A stretch of 6,602 nt of DNA from positions 1-6,602 of the forward strand of contig JADDPU010000385.1 of NCBI GenBank assembly GCA_016781725.1. Reading direction: 5' to 3'. The stretch's first letter is position 1, and each line of letters begins with the position of its first letter. This DNA is from Rubrobacter sp. Its GTDB lineage: Bacteria > Actinomycetota > Rubrobacteria > Rubrobacterales > Rubrobacteraceae. Positions 4,323-6,602 of this stretch are shown piece after piece. The position numbers and the translations under genes are program-made. Under the pieces are notes generated by a model. That model did not search any database. It was not told where the DNA came from and worked only from the letters and a program-made list of their open reading frames with translations.

Positions 4323-4658
4323 CTATCTCTCTGCCTCTTCGCGCTTCCCCTCGGCCCGTTCGCGGCGGAAGGCGTGTTGCTCCTGCACGGCGATCCGCAT
4401 AGCCTCGTCCGGGTCGTCTAGGTCGAAGCGTGAGGACATGCGATCGATCAGCGCGAGGAAGCCGTCACGCGGGTGTTCCTTGGTATTCTCGGGGGAGCTG
4501 GCTATCCATTCCGGGACTTCGATATCTCCGCTCCCCCTGCCGGCACGCCGCATGCCTAGGTAGCGAGCCACGGCCTCTTCCAAGACCTCCTCCTCGGAGC
4601 GACCCTCGGTACTGGCGATGTCCCGGACCAAGTTAGCTATCTTGGGGTTGATCTCCAC
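4323..4658 (-). CDS. VapB-like antitoxin paired with the PIN toxin
   Basis: The 111-residue protein begins with INPKIANLVRDIASTEGRS (3-21) followed by the helix EEEVLEEAVARYLGM, a layout typical of ribbon-helix-helix type VapB antitoxins that dimerise on the operon's promoter. A Gly/Pro-rich linker (about 38-62) joins it to an acidic-then-basic helical C-terminus (IDRMSSRFDLDDPDEAM and QEQHAFRRER), the likely toxin-neutralising arm. That arm is longer than in most VapB proteins of 70-90 residues. The start is GTG at 4658 with GAGGAGG 7 nt upstream. The TAG stop lies 14 nt before the expected toxin start, the usual antitoxin-first order. Autoregulation by the complex is known for the family. 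DNA binding here is inferred, and the RHH assignment rests on pattern only. Confidence 0.72.
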   Translation of the reverse strand: MEINPKIANLVRDIASTEGRSEEEVLEEAVARYLGMRRAGRGSGDIEVPEWIASSPENTKEHPRDGFLALIDRMSSRFDLDDPDEAMRIAVQEQHAFRRERAEGKREEAER

Positions 4659-4752
4659 GACTCTACCTCCTCACCCCCATTGTCGCACGCCCTGCAAGGC
4701 CCCTGCGGGGAATCGTGGAGCCCTGCCCCCGCGCGAAACCTTTGAGAGAAAG

Positions 4753-4780
4753 TCAACAGCGGGTAGCGTTAGAATATAGT
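4753..4780 (+). promoter_or_regulatory. Candidate promoter for the AKR-hemQ operon
   Basis: TCAACA (4753-4758, 4 of 6 to TTGACA) and TATAGT (4775-4780, 5 of 6) are 16 nt apart. Transcription would start near 4787, about 40 nt before the AKR ATG. The element lies inside a longer open frame reaching back to 4715, which argues against that extension. The divergent antitoxin gene starts only 170 nt away from the AKR ATG, so the two control regions share this space. I see no clear antitoxin promoter. Confidence 0.45.
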
Positions 4781-4828
4781 AATCCTTGGGTGGCGAAGGC
4801 GAGTCATCCGATACAGAGGGGAGAGCAC

Positions 4829-5821
4829 ATGAGATATCGTACCTTGGGCGGCACGGAGATAGCGGTCTCGGAGGTTGGCTTTGGGGTTTGGACGGTCTCG
4901 ACCGGCTGGTGGGGCGAGGTCGATGACGCGCGCTCCGTAAGGCTCTTACGCCAGGCCTACGAGAGGGGCATCAACTACTTTGACACGGCAGACACGTACG
5001 GTTCTGGCAAGGGCGAGACGTTGCTCGCCGACGCCTTCGGGCACATGCGCGAGGACGTCGTGATCTCGACCAAGATAGGCTACGACTTCTACAACCACAC
5101 GGCCCGCCGCGGCCAGCAGGAGCGCCCCCAGGACTGGTCCGAGGATTTCCTGCGCTTCGCCCTCGAACAGAGCCTGAAGAGGCTAGGCACCGACTACGTG
5201 GACTTTCTCCAGCTCCACAACACCAAGATGGACGCCGTCGAGGACGACGAGCTCTTCGCCCTGATGGAGGCGTTCAAGGAGGAGGGCAAGGTCAGGGCCT
5301 ACGGCGTCGCCCTCGGGCCCAAGATCGGGTGGCTCGAAGAAGGTGTCAAGGTCATGCGCGAGCGTCGGGTAGACGGCGTGCAGATGATCTACAACCTCCT
5401 CGAGCAAGACCCGGGGCGGGACCTGATCCGGGCCGCCGGAGAGACCGGAACCTCCCTCCTCGTCCGCGTCCCCCACTCCTCGGGGATGCTCGAAGGCAAG
5501 TACGACGAGAACACTACCTTCGCCCACAACGACCACCGCCGCCACCGCCCGAAGGAGTGGCTCACAACCGGTCTGAAGAAGGTCGAGCAGCTTTCTTTCC
5601 TGACCGAGTCCGGCGAGCGCACCTTGGGCCAGGCCGCCCTCAAGTTCGTCCTCGCCTCCCCCGAGGTCGCCTCCACCCTCCCCAACATCTACGGCGAGGA
5701 GCAGATAGAGGAGTTCGCCGCCACCCCCGAGACGCCCGACCTTACCCCGGAGGAGCTCTCCCGGGTGGCCGAACTCTACGAGGAGAACTTCGGCCTGGCG
5801 GACGCCGCAGCGAGGAGGTAA
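4829..5821 (+). CDS. Aldo/keto reductase, coupled to hemQ
   Basis: This 330-residue NAD(P)H-dependent oxidoreductase of the AKR superfamily has a TIM-barrel fold. The N-terminal MRYRTLGGTEIAVSEVGFG is the family's opening hairpin and first strand. The catalytic tetrad is visible as FDTADTYG (51-58, Asp52 and Tyr57, the usual spacing of 5), STK (Lys82) and LQLHN (127-131, His130). LPNIYGEEQIEEF (284-296) matches the C-terminal cofactor-binding region. Its own substrate cannot be read from sequence. The ATG at 4829 is chosen because AGGGGAG lies 5 nt upstream, the conserved N-terminus begins there, and the upstream extension covers the promoter. It ends in AGG AGG TAA, so its last two codons are the ribosome binding site of hemQ, whose ATG is 4 nt after the stop. 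That coupling suggests matched expression with haem synthesis, for instance in redox or carbonyl detoxification, but this is inference. Confidence 0.92.
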   Translation: MRYRTLGGTEIAVSEVGFGVWTVSTGWWGEVDDARSVRLLRQAYERGINYFDTADTYGSGKGETLLADAFGHMREDVVISTKIGYDFYNHTARRGQQERPQDWSEDFLRFALEQSLKRLGTDYVDFLQLHNTKMDAVEDDELFALMEAFKEEGKVRAYGVALGPKIGWLEEGVKVMRERRVDGVQMIYNLLEQDPGRDLIRAAGETGTSLLVRVPHSSGMLEGKYDENTTFAHNDHRRHRPKEWLTTGLKKVEQLSFLTESGERTLGQAALKFVLASPEVASTLPNIYGEEQIEEFAATPETPDLTPEELSRVAELYEENFGLADAAARR

Positions 5822-5825
5822 CGCG

Positions 5826-6548
5826 ATGACCGAGACGGGGGCCCAGGCGCAGACGACCGGCGAGGAGGAGCTCCCAGCCCAGTACGTGAACTACGTGTTC
5901 CTCAAGCTGGACCCCTTGTGGCGGAGGCTGCCGGACGAAGAGCGCGAGAGGGGCAGGGAGGAGTTCCTGGCGGCGCTCGAGGAGCACTCCGGGGAGATGC
6001 TCTTGCGCTCGTACTCGCTCATGGGCCTGAGGTCCGACGCGGACTTTATGCTCTGGCGCATAGGCTACGACCTGGACGCCTTCGAGGCGATGACGGGAGC
6101 GCTGCTAAACACCGGACTCGGGAAGTACCTGACGGTGACCTACTCCTACTTCGCCCTAAGCAGGCGCTCCATCTACGTCGGGGAGCACACGCCGGGGTGG
6201 GAGAACCGCCGCTACATCATCCCCGGCGAGGGCGATTACCTCTTCGTCTACCCGTTCGTCAAGAGCCGCTCCTGGTACCAACTCCCGCTCGATGAGCGAC
6301 AGCGCATGATGAACGAGCATATGCAGATAGGACGCAAGCACTACCCAGTCAAGAACAACACAGCATACTGCTTCGGGATAGACGACTACGAGTTCATCCT
6401 CTCCTTCGAGGCCGAGAGCCCGCAGAAGTTCCAGGACCTGATGATGGAGCTGCGCGAGAGCGAAGCCTCCTCTTACACCGAGCTCGACACCCCCATCTTC
6501 ACCTGCCGCCGCCGCACCCTGCCGGAAATTCTGCAAACTTTGGGATAA
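5826..6548 (+). CDS. hemQ: Coproheme decarboxylase (HemQ, chlorite-dismutase fold)
   Basis: HemQ carries out the last step of the coproporphyrin-dependent haem pathway, peroxide-driven oxidative decarboxylation of two propionates of coproheme III to give haem b. The 240-residue length fits. YPFVKSRSWYQLP (142-154) contains Tyr142, the expected catalytic tyrosine (Tyr147 in Listeria HemQ, from memory), and Lys146 (Lys151). MMNEHMQIGRKHY (161-173) holds His165, the proximal haem ligand (Listeria His174). FGIDDYEFILSFE (183-195) is the conserved strand. Compared with my recollection of the Listeria protein, the loop between Tyr and His is four residues shorter and Phe144 replaces Met149, as in actinobacterial enzymes. 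The chlorite-dismutase-type distal Arg was not looked for in detail, but the Tyr/Lys pair supports HemQ. The ATG has GAGGAGG 7 nt upstream, inside the AKR gene. No hemE, hemH or hemY homologue is in the window. Confidence 0.9.
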   Translation: MTETGAQAQTTGEEELPAQYVNYVFLKLDPLWRRLPDEERERGREEFLAALEEHSGEMLLRSYSLMGLRSDADFMLWRIGYDLDAFEAMTGALLNTGLGKYLTVTYSYFALSRRSIYVGEHTPGWENRRYIIPGEGDYLFVYPFVKSRSWYQLPLDERQRMMNEHMQIGRKHYPVKNNTAYCFGIDDYEFILSFEAESPQKFQDLMMELRESEASSYTELDTPIFTCRRRTLPEILQTLG

Positions 6549-6569
6549 TCGGCGTTCTCGCTATAGAAT
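6540..6569 (+). promoter_or_regulatory. Possible promoter for a gene beyond the right edge
   Basis: TTGGGA (6540-6545), overlapping the end of hemQ, and TAGAAT (6564-6569, 5 of 6 to TATAAT) are 18 nt apart. A second -10-like TATACT follows at 6588-6593 without a recognisable -35. No terminator is visible after hemQ within the remaining ~50 nt, so transcription may also continue through. Confidence 0.25.
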
Positions 6570-6602
6570 CTGGCCTCCCGGCTCGGGTATACTCCCCAGT
6601 AA

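Noticed and set aside
4699..4710. Small CCCC/GGGG hairpin between the antitoxin and the aldo/keto reductase
   Set aside because: The stem is only 4 bp, and a chance occurrence is expected in DNA this GC-rich.
4715..4828. N-terminal extension of the aldo/keto reductase by 38 codons
   Set aside because: The family N-terminus and a good Shine-Dalgarno both point to ATG 4829, and the extension covers the likely promoter.
5183..5545. Minus-strand frame inside the aldo/keto reductase
   Set aside because: It is a codon-position shadow of a strong plus-strand gene, with no motif or ribosome binding site.

Overview
The window looks like chromosomal DNA from a high-GC, Gram-positive-type bacterium, most likely an actinobacterium. 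Rubrobacter or a relative is my best guess, from recollection only. The grounds are GC-rich coding with C/G-ending codons, frequent GTG starts, strong AGGAGG-type ribosome binding sites, and a HemQ-type coproheme decarboxylase, which marks the coproporphyrin-dependent haem route of Actinobacteriota and Firmicutes. No rRNA, tRNA, CRISPR array, transposase or phage structural gene is visible.

Layout, left to right. (1) 71-1189, minus: a class III-like polyhydroxyalkanoate synthase (PhaC) with an intact Cys-Asp-His triad and its own promoter. (2) 1389-2294, minus: four small genes (79, 98, 61 and 64 codons), each overlapping the next by exactly 4 nt (GTGA, ATGA, GTGA). They encode an unrecognised soluble protein, a protein built from two copies of one ~40-residue unit, a charged helical protein, and a two-helix membrane protein with glycine at every fourth position. 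(3) 2387-2813, minus: a monocistronic unit for a 66-residue unknown protein, with a TTGACA promoter, a near-perfect Shine-Dalgarno, a long structured inverted repeat after the stop, and an 11-bp intrinsic terminator. The four-gene operon begins about 90 nt beyond that terminator. (4) 2864-3637, minus: comB, 2-phosphosulfolactate phosphatase, with a TATAAT promoter. (5) about 3640-3874: a short stretch that may be a decayed plus-strand gene. (6) 3850-4658, minus: a toxin-antitoxin pair, a VapB-like antitoxin followed by a PIN-domain RNase toxin. The toxin frame keeps all its acidic residues but has no ATG, GTG, TTG or CTG where the gene should start. (7) 4753-6548, plus: an aldo/keto reductase translationally coupled to hemQ. 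The last ~50 nt may hold a promoter for a gene outside the window.

The recognisable enzymes (PhaC, ComB, AKR, HemQ) are in separate transcription units apart from AKR-hemQ, so this is not one pathway cluster. The best candidates for undescribed biology are the four-gene small-protein operon, the structured small-gene transcript just upstream of it, and the start-less PIN toxin.
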